Origin: an uncultured Bacteroidota bacterium
GTDB taxonomy: Bacteria; Bacteroidota; Bacteroidia; Bacteroidales; UBA932
DNA: 64,000 bases
Assembly (NCBI GenBank): GCA_937901965.1
Contig: CALGSW010000013.1
Span: 1-64,000 of the forward strand
Direction of reading: 5' to 3'
The position numbers were made by a program, and so were the translations under genes. Each line of letters starts with the position of its first letter. Position 1 is the first letter of the stretch. Below the pieces are notes generated by a model, which saw only the letters and a list, made by a program, of their open reading frames with translations, did not search any database and was not told the origin of the DNA. Below are positions 17,001-23,958 of the stretch, one piece after another.

Positions 17001-17493
17001 TGACGCTCTTGGCACTTATATTATTTCGGAGAACTACAAACAGCGTGTTGAAAAATATATCCGGGAAAATACGAACAATCCGGTCATTCAAAAATTGAAA
17101 CAGAATATTCCTATTTCTCATTTCGAACTGCAAGCGTTGGAAAACATTTTATTTGATGGCAAGGAAAGAGGTACCAAAGAAGACTTTGTGAAATTGCACG
17201 GGCAACCACCGCTTGGAAAATTTATCCGTAGCATTGTCGGAATGGATACCAATGCAGCCAAAGAAGCTTTCGGGGAGTTTCTGACAGCCGGAAATCTTTC
17301 AGCTGACCAAATTCGTTTTATTGATATGATTATCGACTACCTGACTAAAAACGGTGTCATTGATGCTGAAATGCTTTTTGAAGAGCCATTCACCACTTTC
17401 CACACCGAAGGCATTGCAGGTTTGTTTGATGAAGAAAAAACAACAAAAATCCTCACTATTTTGAGTCGGATAGATGCAAATGCGGCAGCATAA
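14095..17493 (+). CDS. hsdR: Type I restriction endonuclease subunit HsdR
   Basis: The ATP-dependent translocase and nuclease of the complex, 1132 aa. An N-terminal DUF4145-like helical domain (~20-125) and a short coiled coil (~150-195) precede the nuclease domain: D253 in YVDYVLWG, E268-A-K270 in AIVEAKNS and a downstream Q/Y region. Motor motifs follow: Walker A ATGTGKT (380-386), DEAH (480-483), GLTATP, and the C-terminal helicase motif VKFWQMIGRGTRLC. A C-terminal HsdM/HsdS-binding region ends near residue 1130. It closes the six-gene operon; a terminator hairpin follows at once. Confidence 0.95.
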   Translation: MESNFSFLEDKFAEYYKLAVEAEKNMFSMPRTSVIYARLTLEELIKWIYTYDPSLSACTFEKPTLEAMMYHPAFKQLIATVPGMIDGLTAIRKNGNQAIHNKNEVLLRYAHNSVNNLYEFAKWVYYTYIDSAVKLPLSLDSSRIPCGTGAEESIASAKALQSRLDQIKADAEKAIQQKDDELEKLRAEIAQIKAENQTKPVEGFTLNPHTEAETRRVLIDVMLREAGWALNGDNDTEYEVQGMPNKTGIGYVDYVLWGDNGLPLAIVEAKNSIHDPRKGQQQAKLYADCLENRFGRRPLIFYTCGYDTWMWDDTRYPPRKVSGFYTKDELEWTITKRNCKKLSDAKVNKDIAGRYYQEEALKRVAATFDDKHRKALLVMATGTGKTRTAIAFVDMMMNQGWARRILFLADRNALVIQAKNNFVKLMPNLSCADITKEKENIDTNRMIFSTYPTIVNKIDSEKINDLLVYSPGHFDLIIIDEAHRSIYQKYQAIFQYFDALLLGLTATPKSDVDKNTYELFDLENHNPTYSYELDKAVEDKFLVPPKKVVVSTKFLREGIKYNDLSEEEKAEYEDKFWDETTDTMPDEIDSSELNQFVFNDHTVDLVLNQLMTDGLKVEGGDKIGKTIIFAKNHRHALHIQERFYKLYPKFGGDFIQVIDNYQTYAQSLIDDFSIAKKNPQIAISVDMLDTGIDVPEILNLVFFKVVRSSVKFWQMIGRGTRLCSGIFGIPENEDDKSKDKSYFLIFDYCGNFEFFGVNPDGIETKLPKSVSQRIMETRLKVALALEGKGFEDEQHQSLRNKLLDMVHQTVLRLNRNSFVVKAVLREVDEFGKRERWDSLSKDDIMTIFNKLTSLAEPDDADEDARRFDLLIANFMLSAMEAAPDVYKYTAQVKSISKSLLKKTNLPVVKRKENTLKTISTDNYWMDAFSLSGLENIRVEIRDLIRLLEKEKRRIVYSNFEDEITTSTVSDALGTYIISENYKQRVEKYIRENTNNPVIQKLKQNIPISHFELQALENILFDGKERGTKEDFVKLHGQPPLGKFIRSIVGMDTNAAKEAFGEFLTAGNLSADQIRFIDMIIDYLTKNGVIDAEMLFEEPFTTFHTEGIAGLFDEEKTTKILTILSRIDANAAA

Positions 17494-17515
17494 ATCATAA
17501 AAACCAATATAACGT

Positions 17516-17547
17516 AACTCGTCAAGTGAAAACTTGGCGAGTTTTTT
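17516..17547 (+). terminator. Intrinsic terminator after hsdR
   Basis: AACTCGTCAAGT-GAAA-ACTTGGCGAGTT forms a 12-bp stem with one G.U pair, followed by a T run. It is well placed to end the R-M operon before the operator and promoter at 17552-17588. Confidence 0.85.
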
Positions 17548-17551
17548 ATTG

Positions 17552-17588
17552 CTATGCAGATATGTTGCATAGTTGTATTTTACCTTTG
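17552..17588 (+). promoter_or_regulatory. Operator copy 2 (CTATGCA-N7-TGCATAG) and promoter
   Basis: CTATGCA (17552-17558) and TGCATAG (17566-17572) have the same 7-base spacing as the site at 6863. TACCTTTG at 17581-17588 is an exact -7 element. About 40 bases around the palindrome align with the site before the R-M operon, including TATTT, CTTTG and ATCATA downstream. It drives the small Cys-rich gene at 17616. Confidence 0.75.
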
Positions 17589-17615
17589 TATCATAAACTT
17601 AAAAAATAAAGATTT

Positions 17616-17822
17616 ATGGACTATTATTATGTAAACAAAAACGCTCAGCCAACCGGCGAGCATGAAGTACACAAAAGTACTTGCAGTTATCTTCCTCACT
17701 CAAGCAATCTGATAGGGTTGGGTTATTTCTCCAATTGCGCAGATGCGGTAAAAAAAGCAAAGGAATACTATTCAAATGTTGACGGTTGCTATTATTGTTG
17801 CAATGCTTGCCATAGGAGATAA
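17616..17822 (+). CDS. Small Cys-rich protein of unknown function
   Basis: 68 aa with DYYYVNKNAQPTGEHEVHKSTC at the start and DGCYYCCNACH at the end: five Cys, four of them clustered at the C-terminus with two His. A metal-binding fold is possible. There is no signal peptide. Similar short proteins recur as hypothetical proteins in Bacteroidota. It has its own promoter with the island operator and is followed by a terminator at 17837, so it may be expressed more strongly than the two genes behind it. Confidence 0.7.
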   Translation: MDYYYVNKNAQPTGEHEVHKSTCSYLPHSSNLIGLGYFSNCADAVKKAKEYYSNVDGCYYCCNACHRR

Positions 17823-17836
17823 AATCATCTACAAAG

Positions 17837-17868
17837 AAGGTGAGTGTTTTTTGCTCACCTTCTTTTTA
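17837..17868 (+). terminator. Intrinsic terminator
   Basis: AGAAGGTGAG-TGTTTTTTG-CTCACCTTCT followed by a T run. It lies between the Cys-rich gene and the GIY-YIG-like gene. Read-through or another promoter would be needed for the genes downstream. Confidence 0.85.
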
Positions 17869-17895
17869 ATTATTAACCACAAAATTTGAAATAAA

Positions 17896-18192
17896 ATGAC
17901 AGCACAAGAAATCATACAGGAAATTAGTAATCATCTGACAAAAAGTTCAAAGCAATATTATAGTGATTATTATATAGGAATCACAAACGACATAGAAAGA
18001 CGGTTGTTCTACGAACATAATGTTCCTCAAAATGGACATTGGCGAATACATAAGGTTGCTAATAATGAGGCTCATGCAAGAGATGCTGAGAAACATTTTT
18101 TAGACAAAGGAATGAAAGGTGGTACCGGCGGCGGTGGAACCGATTGCGTATATGTGTATTGCTACGAGATTTCAAACTTAACCATAGAATAA
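17896..18192 (+). CDS. GIY-YIG-like small protein
   Basis: 98 aa. DYYIGITNDIERRLFYEHNV resembles the first strands and helix of a GIY-YIG nuclease domain, with the diagnostic tyrosines and Arg. A later Glu in DAEKHFLDKGMKGGTGGGG could serve as the metal-binding acid. The domain fills the protein, and there is no obvious DNA-binding extension. The stop is two bases before the start of the TIR gene, so the pair is probably translationally coupled. Nuclease activity is inferred only. Confidence 0.65.
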   Translation: MTAQEIIQEISNHLTKSSKQYYSDYYIGITNDIERRLFYEHNVPQNGHWRIHKVANNEAHARDAEKHFLDKGMKGGTGGGGTDCVYVYCYEISNLTIE

Positions 18193-18194
18193 AT

Positions 18195-18971
18195 ATGAAG
18201 TACAACGTTTACGATTTAGGACAATTGAAAAGAGGTGATAGGGTTCAAGTCACTTTATCAGGCAATGCGGCTAATGTCCGCTTAATGGATAGTTCAAACT
18301 ATCAAAGTTATAAAAATGGGAGAAGTCATCGCTATGCCGGCGGACTTGCAACAAAATCCCCCATTGTTTTAGGTGTTCCAAATTCCGGGCATTGGTATGT
18401 TACCGTCGATTTACAAGGGCTGAGAGGAACTGTTCGTTCATCCGTGCGGGTATTACCGAATGCTTTGCCGGAATATAGAGAACCTGCCCTGTCAACAGTT
18501 CCTTCGTTAGTGCATCGTCCAGATGATTTTCCCAATATGGACGATGGACAAAGTATGATTGAGTATGACGTATTCATTTCTCATGCATCCGAAGATAAAG
18601 ACGATGTGGTCAGGCCATTAGCTTATGCCTTAAAATCAGAAGGGCTAAAAGTGTGGTATGATGAGTTTGAGCTAAGAATCGGTGATAGCTTAAGGCGAAA
18701 AATAGATATAGGTTTAGCACGTAGCAAATTTGGTATCGTTGTGTTATCCAATAATTTTATCAAAAAAGGCTGGACAAATTACGAACTTGATGGAATTATC
18801 ACGAAAGCCAATACCGGCGAACAAGTGGTTTTACCAATTTGGCACAATATCTCCAAAAAAGAGGTTATTGACTTCTCGCCTTCTCTTGCAGACAAGTTGG
18901 CACGTAACACTGCTACGTATACAGTTGAAGAAATAGCTTCTGAGATAGCGGAATTGATAAAAATCAACTAA
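18195..18971 (+). CDS. DUF1883 + TIR domain protein
   Basis: 258 aa. Residues 1-88 match DUF1883 (KYNVYDLGQLKRGDRVQVTL, NVRLMDSSNYQSYK, GHWYVTVDLQGLRG). Residues ~123-258 are a TIR domain: YDVFISHASEDKD, WYDEFELRIGDSLRRKID and GWTNYELDG, in which E197 is in the place of the NADase catalytic glutamate. No transmembrane segment is present. Bacterial TIR proteins act in anti-phage defence by cleaving NAD or making cyclic ADP-ribose signals. DUF1883 may be a sensing or oligomerisation domain. Upstream in-frame codons belong to the preceding gene. Confidence 0.88.
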   Translation: MKYNVYDLGQLKRGDRVQVTLSGNAANVRLMDSSNYQSYKNGRSHRYAGGLATKSPIVLGVPNSGHWYVTVDLQGLRGTVRSSVRVLPNALPEYREPALSTVPSLVHRPDDFPNMDDGQSMIEYDVFISHASEDKDDVVRPLAYALKSEGLKVWYDEFELRIGDSLRRKIDIGLARSKFGIVVLSNNFIKKGWTNYELDGIITKANTGEQVVLPIWHNISKKEVIDFSPSLADKLARNTATYTVEEIASEIAELIKIN

Positions 18972-19075
18972 GTAATCTTTTTTACACATAGTTGAAAATA
19001 GTACCCCCAAATAAACCATTATTGTATTTCAGTGAAATATTTTCAACCGAAAGTCGGATTGTTATGGGAAACCAT

Positions 19076-19083
19076 TATCTTTG
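19076..19083 (+). promoter_or_regulatory. -7 element TATCTTTG for abiE
   Basis: An exact TAnnTTTG match 30 bp before the ATG at 19113. It also argues for that start rather than an upstream frame opening near 19032, which would begin before the promoter. Confidence 0.55.
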
Positions 19084-19112
19084 CAGTTGAGAATTTTATT
19101 CTGAGATATAGT

Positions 19113-19880
19113 ATGAATGTAGATGAAGGAAATAAACTCAACCTACTGTTACAGAAAAATAATCCCGGAGGGCTGTATTTCTCTGCTTGGTTGAAAGAAA
19201 ATGGTTACTCCGATCAATTGCTGAAGAGTTACAGGGATTCGGGATGGCTGAAAGCTTTATCCCGAGGCGTGATGTATCGTACCGGCGACAAGTTACGTGC
19301 CTTTGCTGTACTGGAAAGTTGGAACGGGCAGTTGGGAAAGCATTACCATATAGCCGCTCATTCGGCTTTGGAACTTGCCGGATTTAATCATTATGTTCCG
19401 ATGGGGAAGCCGGTGTTAATGGTCGGGTATCCCAAACAAGAGCCGGTTCCCGACTGGATGAAAATCAGCGATTTTGACTATTCATTCAAGTTCTTCACAA
19501 CAGAGGTGTTTTCCAAACCACAACTGAAATTGTTTAATCCCGATTATCCCCATGTACATGCTTCTGTTCCCGAACAGGCGTTTCTGGAATGCCTGTTGCT
19601 GGCTACGAAGCAGTATTCGTATATGGATTTGTATTATATCATGGAACAGTTGACCACCCTTCGTCCGGATGTTGTACAGGAATTACTGGAAAGTACGGAT
19701 AACCTGAAAGTCAAACGGATGTTCCTCTATATGGCTGAAAAAGCCGGGCATCACTGGTTCAGTTTACTTAAGACTGATAGAATAGAATTAGGATCGGCCA
19801 AACATAAGTTGGTGGAGAACGGCGCGTATGTGCCGAAATATAAAATAACGGTTCCCAAAGAGTTGTTCGAATATGAATGA
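19113..19880 (+). CDS. abiEi: AbiEi-family antitoxin
   Basis: 255 aa, antitoxin and autorepressor of an AbiE (type IV) toxin-antitoxin system. The N-terminal winged-helix part (GLYFSAWLKENGYSDQLLKSYRDSGWLKALSRGVMYRTG) and the C-terminal AbiEi domain (HYHIAAHSALELAGFNHYVP, ASVPEQAFLECLLL) are both present. Its stop overlaps the start of the toxin gene by 8 bp. Known members repress the operon through inverted repeats; none is obvious here. Confidence 0.88.
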   Translation: MNVDEGNKLNLLLQKNNPGGLYFSAWLKENGYSDQLLKSYRDSGWLKALSRGVMYRTGDKLRAFAVLESWNGQLGKHYHIAAHSALELAGFNHYVPMGKPVLMVGYPKQEPVPDWMKISDFDYSFKFFTTEVFSKPQLKLFNPDYPHVHASVPEQAFLECLLLATKQYSYMDLYYIMEQLTTLRPDVVQELLESTDNLKVKRMFLYMAEKAGHHWFSLLKTDRIELGSAKHKLVENGAYVPKYKITVPKELFEYE

Positions 19881-20775
19881 GTTGTATAAAAAACAGGTGG
19901 CGCTGTTGATTAGAATAATGCCTTCCGTGTATCGGATTCAGAACTTTGCAGTTCATGGTGGAACAGCTATCAACCTGTTTCATAAGAACATGCCCCGCTA
20001 TTCCGTTGATATAGACATTACCTATATCCCCGTTCAGGATCGGGACGAAAGCCTGAAAGCTATCAATGCTTATCTGGTTGAATTGAAGCAAATGATTGAG
20101 AAAACGATTCCGGGCATTCGGATTACTCACAAGCCCGATGTATGGAAATTATTGTGCGTTAAAGATGGAGCGACTGTAAAAATCGAGGTGAACGGAACCA
20201 AAAGAGGAATTATCGGAGCAACTGAAGATAAATCGCTTTGTGCAAAAGCACAGGCGGAATTTAATATGGGGTGCACAGCTCGGATTGTTTCATTTACACA
20301 GTTGTATGGTGGTAAGATTTCTGCAGCACTAAGCAGACAGCACCCGCGCGACCTTTTTGACTGCAAGTATATGCCGCTCGATTTACTCGATCAGGCGAAA
20401 GACGGTCTGATGCATTGCTTGTTGGGAAGCGACAAACCGATACTTGAATCTCTTCAACCTAATCCCATCGACCAGCGGGATGCCTTGCAAGGACAGTTTG
20501 ATGGAATGACAGATGTGCCATTTTCGTATGAAGATTATGAAACAACACGAAAAGAACTGGTGGAGAAAGTAAACAAATTCCTTATCAAAGAGGATAAGGA
20601 ATTTCTAATTTCATTTGAACAAGGTGAGCCGGAATGGGATAGGTGCTGTGCCGGAGATTTAAGCGAGTACCCGTCGGTCAAATGGAAACTTCAAAACATC
20701 CAGAAATTGAAGGAAACGAATCCCGAGAAATTTGAAGCCGGAGTAGAAAAATTACGCGAATATCTTTTCAAATGA
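19873..20775 (+). CDS. abiEii: AbiEii-family nucleotidyltransferase toxin
   Basis: 300 aa, DNA polymerase-beta-fold nucleotidyltransferase toxin. The hallmark GG..-DxD motif is present: FAVHGGTAINLFHK followed by RYSVDIDITYIP, and later SFTQLYGGKISAALSRQHPRDLFD. Family members pair with AbiEi and cause growth arrest on phage infection. Length is typical. The operon ends at a terminator-like hairpin 10 bases after the stop. Confidence 0.9.
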   Translation: MNELYKKQVALLIRIMPSVYRIQNFAVHGGTAINLFHKNMPRYSVDIDITYIPVQDRDESLKAINAYLVELKQMIEKTIPGIRITHKPDVWKLLCVKDGATVKIEVNGTKRGIIGATEDKSLCAKAQAEFNMGCTARIVSFTQLYGGKISAALSRQHPRDLFDCKYMPLDLLDQAKDGLMHCLLGSDKPILESLQPNPIDQRDALQGQFDGMTDVPFSYEDYETTRKELVEKVNKFLIKEDKEFLISFEQGEPEWDRCCAGDLSEYPSVKWKLQNIQKLKETNPEKFEAGVEKLREYLFK

Positions 20776-20782
20776 TTATTTT

Positions 20783-20829
20783 TGCTCTCAGAACTGTATT
20801 CTCAGTATAGATGCAGGAGCAAAAATAAA
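20783..20829 (+). terminator. Hairpin after abiEii
   Basis: TATTTTTGCTC and GAGCAAAAATA flank a 20-30 base loop. The T/A tracts on both sides would let it work in either direction. The loop is long, so confidence is moderate. Confidence 0.55.
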
Positions 20830-20840
20830 CTGAAATAATA

Positions 20841-20872
20841 TTTGTGTTCCTACCTAAAAATAACTATTTTTG
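20841..20872 (+). promoter_or_regulatory. Orphan promoter TTTG-N20-TATTTTTG
   Basis: TTTG at 20841-20844 and TATTTTTG at 20865-20872 are 20 bases apart, which is ideal Bacteroidota spacing. An ATG at 20880 opens only 18 codons (stop 20934-20936). The promoter points into long repeat B, so it may once have served a lost gene or may transcribe the repeat. Confidence 0.5.
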
Positions 20873-21003
20873 TACCAATATGAAATGCGGTGAAGATCGC
20901 AGAATTTCCCTAAAACCTAAATCGGGGACAGCCTAATTTCAAAGATTGATAAAGCTTATATATCAAGTGGTTACAGGGGAATGAACGTTCCCTTCCTCAC
21001 CGC

Positions 21004-21125
21004 CAAAGAAGAAAAAGCCGGGCATTCGCCCGGTTTTTTTATTTCCGGCAAGTGCAAAGCTTGCTTTAGCACGCAGACGTGAAATAAAAAAAACTTATGC
21101 GCAGCATAAGGCTTTTTCTTCTTTG
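21004..21125. ncRNA. Nested-hairpin structured element (copy B)
   Basis: The same 16-bp outer stem (21004-21019 with 21110-21125), the CCGGGCATTCGCCCGG hairpin with T run, and the CTTATGCGCAGCATAAG hairpin are kept. The middle stem differs: TTATTTC now pairs with GAAATAA, where copy A uses TTATTTCCGG with CCGGAAGTAA. Pairing is kept although bases changed, which favours a structural role. Confidence 0.45.
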
Positions 21126-21189
21126 AAGCAACCCACACTGGGGGAACGCCGTACGAAACGGGGCAATCCCCCAATTCCCAAAAATTTCC

Positions 21190-21328
21190 CACAGGCGTGG
21201 GTGGGACAAACCTCCATGGAGTTGATTTTGAAATGGTTACAAAATACAAATCATTGGCTATGTAAAACTTACATTTTGAGACGTGCGGATCATCAACCAG
21301 ATAGACGTTTGTCCCACCCACGCCCGTG
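21190..21328. repeat. Inverted-repeat-bounded segment (copy B)
   Basis: Arms at 21190-21211 and 21307-21328 share GGCGTGGGTGGGACAAAC and its complement with one mismatch in 22. The inner ~95 bp is in the opposite orientation to the matching piece of copy A. No recombinase gene lies next to it. A promoter inside cannot be called with confidence. Confidence 0.75.
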
Positions 21329-21660
21329 AGGCCAAAAGAAGATACTACGGCCAAAGGCCCTATAATCTGAGCAGCACAACATAAATCCGCAGAAGGCGGC
21401 CTGTCCCCGTATGGCTATAACATACAGATTAAGAGAGACATGACACAAAACTATTGAGTTGCAACAGTTCGGCTTCGCATCTTCCGGCTAAATCCCCTAC
21501 GTAACTCGGTTGAATGGGAAAGAATTACGGCAGGCATGGGAAACTTTAGCCCGCGCATGTGAGCTCTCCTACTGCGAGGAATCCCCCAATTCTAAATATT
21601 TTTTTGGAATTCAACTCAAAACACTATCTTAGTACAACTTAGCAAGCTATACTATAAACA

Positions 21661-22188
21661 ATGAAGAATCTTCTGTTTTTAACAGTAATCTTAACCCTAT
21701 ATTGCAGCTTAACAGCACAAAACTCCAATACCCAAAGAAGCCACAGTATTAAAGGACCATTGGTAGGGTTATCTTACGCCTACGAACATCCAATAGCCCA
21801 ACAATCTACACTGAATATGGAACTTATCCTAAACGGAGGTTTTGGCTCAGGAGCTTTTTCCGGCAACTACTGGGTTATTGCTCCGTCACTCAGAATAGAA
21901 CCAAGATATTACTACAATCTATTCAAAAGGTTCAATAAAGGCAAGAAAACCATTAACAACTCCGCAAACTACCTTGCAGTTTCTGCAGATTATCAGCCAG
22001 GTTTTAGTATTGGTAATAATGCAGAGGCAGACCAATACATTCTGATAGTACCCAAATACGGTTTGAAAAGAACAATGGGCGAGCACTTCATTTTTGAAGT
22101 AGCAGCAGGTGTCGGAACCAATATTATTGGAAGCAGCAATTGGGAAGCAGTGCTGGCAATTGACCTAAAGCTCGGATACGCATTCTAG
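21661..22188 (+). CDS. Secreted or outer-membrane protein, unknown function
   Basis: 175 aa with a signal peptide (KNLLFLTVILTLYCSLTAQ) and alternating hydrophobic stretches that fit a small beta-barrel: LAVSADYQPGFSIG, YILIVPKYGLKR, FIFEVAAGVGTN, AVLAIDLKLGYAF, ending in an aromatic residue as outer-membrane barrels do. I do not recognise a family. TTGG and TATCTTAG near 21606-21633 are a near-match promoter. Confidence 0.7.
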   Translation: MKNLLFLTVILTLYCSLTAQNSNTQRSHSIKGPLVGLSYAYEHPIAQQSTLNMELILNGGFGSGAFSGNYWVIAPSLRIEPRYYYNLFKRFNKGKKTINNSANYLAVSADYQPGFSIGNNAEADQYILIVPKYGLKRTMGEHFIFEVAAGVGTNIIGSSNWEAVLAIDLKLGYAF

Positions 22189-22221
22189 AATTTATTTTAG
22201 TTTCTGTAAACAGACCCCATA

Positions 22222-23304
22222 TTAAGAAATCCTCCTTGAAGAATCACTCTTAAACATATACATTCCCGTATCGTGACTTATCCTGCCGATAGCAATCCAT
22301 TTATTATAACCTTTTACCCGCGCCCATTCTGTTAGCATTCGCTGGATAGATGCAGGCATTAGTTGTACTTGAGGAACTTTCTTCCATTCACCATCAGGAA
22401 TAAGAGCATTTGCTGCAAACGCATTAGCCTTTTTTTCCTCAGGACTTTCATGATCATAATCAGCTAAATTTACACGAAATTCATCATTATCATGATTCTT
22501 AATATGCGCTAATTCATGCATTACAGAAAATGCCAGATTATCAATTTTGTCAAATCTGGTAGTTACCACAATACACGGATGACCATTATATTCAAACGAA
22601 TAGCCATCAATAGCAGCACCATCAACTTTCTTAACAACGCCAAATAATATACCATATTTGGCAAATGTCTCTTTCAGCCGATTAATAGTATTCTGGTTTG
22701 AGTGAAGAATATCACTAATCTGAGGGATTAACTCGTCAAGTCTAGAATCATCATATACATTGGAAAAATTACTTGAATATGCAAAGTGCCTTGCAAGAAG
22801 AATCCATGTCATAATCATTCTTGGATCTTTCCCTACCTTATCTGACTTCTTGAACAATCCAATAGTTTGTACCTTAAGCCTTGCCGGCTCAGGTAGCATA
22901 AACGTTTCTTTAAGAAATGAGATGTTTTCAGAACATCGCGAAGATTGGAAACCCAATCTCATAGTAAGTGTTTTTACATCAAGCAACTTGTCATACTCCT
23001 TATATTCCTCATAAGCAGCCGTTTCTACAACCTCTCTCTCCTCTCCCTGTTTTGCATCATAATCAAATCTTATCTGCAAGTTTACCCAGTCAATTGAAGG
23101 AATGCCCAATACCTCTTCTAATCTGTCTGCCACCTGCTTTGAAATAGAGCGTCTGCCTTTAATAATTTCACTCAAATGAGATGGCTGCATCCCTATACTT
23201 TTTGCTAAATCTTTTTGAGAAATACCGCGCTCAAGAATCTCTTCTTTAAGGATGCTCCCCGGATGAATGGCCATCAAATTTGGAGCCTCATTTTTTGTTG
23301 CCAT
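22222..23304 (-). CDS. HigA-type antitoxin with ImmA/IrrE metallopeptidase domain
   Basis: 360 aa. Residues ~10-70 are a HigA-type helix-turn-helix (HPGSILKEEILERGISQKDLAKSIGMQPSHLSEIIKGRRSISK is the core). The C-terminal half holds the zinc-peptidase motif HELAHIKNH with a downstream EEKKANAFAANALIP, as in ImmA/IrrE proteins. It is the second gene of a toxin-antitoxin operon and overlaps the toxin gene by 17 bp. The fusion suggests an antitoxin or regulator that can also cleave a partner protein; which one is not shown. Confidence 0.88.
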   Translation of the reverse strand: MATKNEAPNLMAIHPGSILKEEILERGISQKDLAKSIGMQPSHLSEIIKGRRSISKQVADRLEEVLGIPSIDWVNLQIRFDYDAKQGEEREVVETAAYEEYKEYDKLLDVKTLTMRLGFQSSRCSENISFLKETFMLPEPARLKVQTIGLFKKSDKVGKDPRMIMTWILLARHFAYSSNFSNVYDDSRLDELIPQISDILHSNQNTINRLKETFAKYGILFGVVKKVDGAAIDGYSFEYNGHPCIVVTTRFDKIDNLAFSVMHELAHIKNHDNDEFRVNLADYDHESPEEKKANAFAANALIPDGEWKKVPQVQLMPASIQRMLTEWARVKGYNKWIAIGRISHDTGMYMFKSDSSRRIS

Positions 23305-23608
23305 AGTGGTGGGTGTTTAATTCAATAATTGTGATTTCTATACCATCATTCGTCTCTTCAAACAAGAGCCGTTCTACTCTACCGTTAACAATTCTTACAG
23401 AACTAAGGTTAACGTTATTTGCAAGTTTTTCATAGTGCAGATAACTATATGGACGAAGACCTTCCGGATTTTCAACGATTTGCATAATCTTATATGCCCG
23501 TGCCAATCCTTCCATAAACTTCTTATCTCTGGAATACTTCTTATACTTACTGTTTTGACCAGTATTGATAAGTTCCTCGAGATCTTTGTCCGAAATATGA
23601 ACTTGCAT
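23288..23608 (-). CDS. HigB-like toxin (RelE/ParE superfamily)
   Basis: 106 aa. The RelE/HigB-like pattern of small basic protein with KKYSRDKKFMEGLARAYKIMQIVENPEGLRPYSYLHYEKL and a C-terminal beta part (NGRVERLLFEETNDGIEITIIELNTHHY) fits an mRNA interferase fold. It precedes the HigA-type gene, which is the usual higBA order. Assignment rests mostly on position and size, because the family is sequence-diverse. Confidence 0.7.
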   Translation of the reverse strand: MQVHISDKDLEELINTGQNSKYKKYSRDKKFMEGLARAYKIMQIVENPEGLRPYSYLHYEKLANNVNLSSVRIVNGRVERLLFEETNDGIEITIIELNTHHYGNKK

Positions 23609-23636
23609 ACATTAGTAGTGAATATTTAATGTACTG

Positions 23637-23671
23637 CAAATATAGATAAAATTCCCAAATTGTGGAATTTT
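23637..23671 (-). promoter_or_regulatory. higBA promoter and palindromic operator
   Basis: On the minus strand TATATTTG (plus 23637-23644) is an exact -7 element. Just upstream, AAAATTCC-N8-GGAATTTT (23648-23671) is a perfect 8-8-8 palindrome lying where RNA polymerase would sit, as expected for autoregulation by the antitoxin. Confidence 0.65.
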
Positions 23672-23730
23672 TAAGAAAATTTCATTAATTTTAAAAAGAA
23701 TTTTACCTTTGCCCCCCAATTCAGTAGAAT

Positions 23731-23930
23731 ATGAAAAAGAAGAAGTTAACAATTACAGAGGCCGACTTCCTCCTTGCCCACCGCAGAGCCTCAAGAGAGG
23801 AAGAGATTGAGGCCCACGGACACCCCGTCCGGTCAAGAACAATGGTCCACAAGTCCAAAAAGGTTTACAACCGCAACTTAATCAAAAGAGCTGCCATCAA
23901 GAGAGATGACAGCTCTTATTTTTATTATCT
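23731..23930 (+). CDS. Small basic protein, unknown function
   Basis: About 60 residues: KKKKLTITEADFLLAHRRASREEEIEAHGHPV with a KSKKVYNRNLIKRA core. Short basic proteins of this kind recur in Bacteroidota; the function is unknown. The frame has no stop of its own and runs through a hairpin and the next promoter into the gene at 23959, so the end given here is approximate. The stop may have been lost, or the two are made as one 214-aa protein. Confidence 0.55.
23886..23925 (+). terminator. Terminator-like hairpin inside the small basic gene
   Basis: AAGAGCTG and CAGCTCTT form an 8-bp stem around a 16-base loop, followed by ATTTTTATT. It overlaps the last codons of the small basic protein and lies just before TATCTTTG at 23926-23933, an exact -7 element for the next gene. 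Confidence 0.65.
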
Positions 23931-23958
23931 TTGGCTCAAACCATTAAATCATTCTGTC

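Larger units (their letters stand above)
20995..21586 (+). repeat. Long repeat, copy B (right flank of defence island)
   Basis: Homologous to 2587-3324 in direct orientation, about 590 bp. The blocks 20995-21172 and 21307-21586 align directly with copy A, and the middle (21212-21306) aligns in reverse complement. It lacks two insertions present in copy A. No intact gene is present; the codon-like frame near its end has a TAA where the other copy has AAA. Confidence 0.85.
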
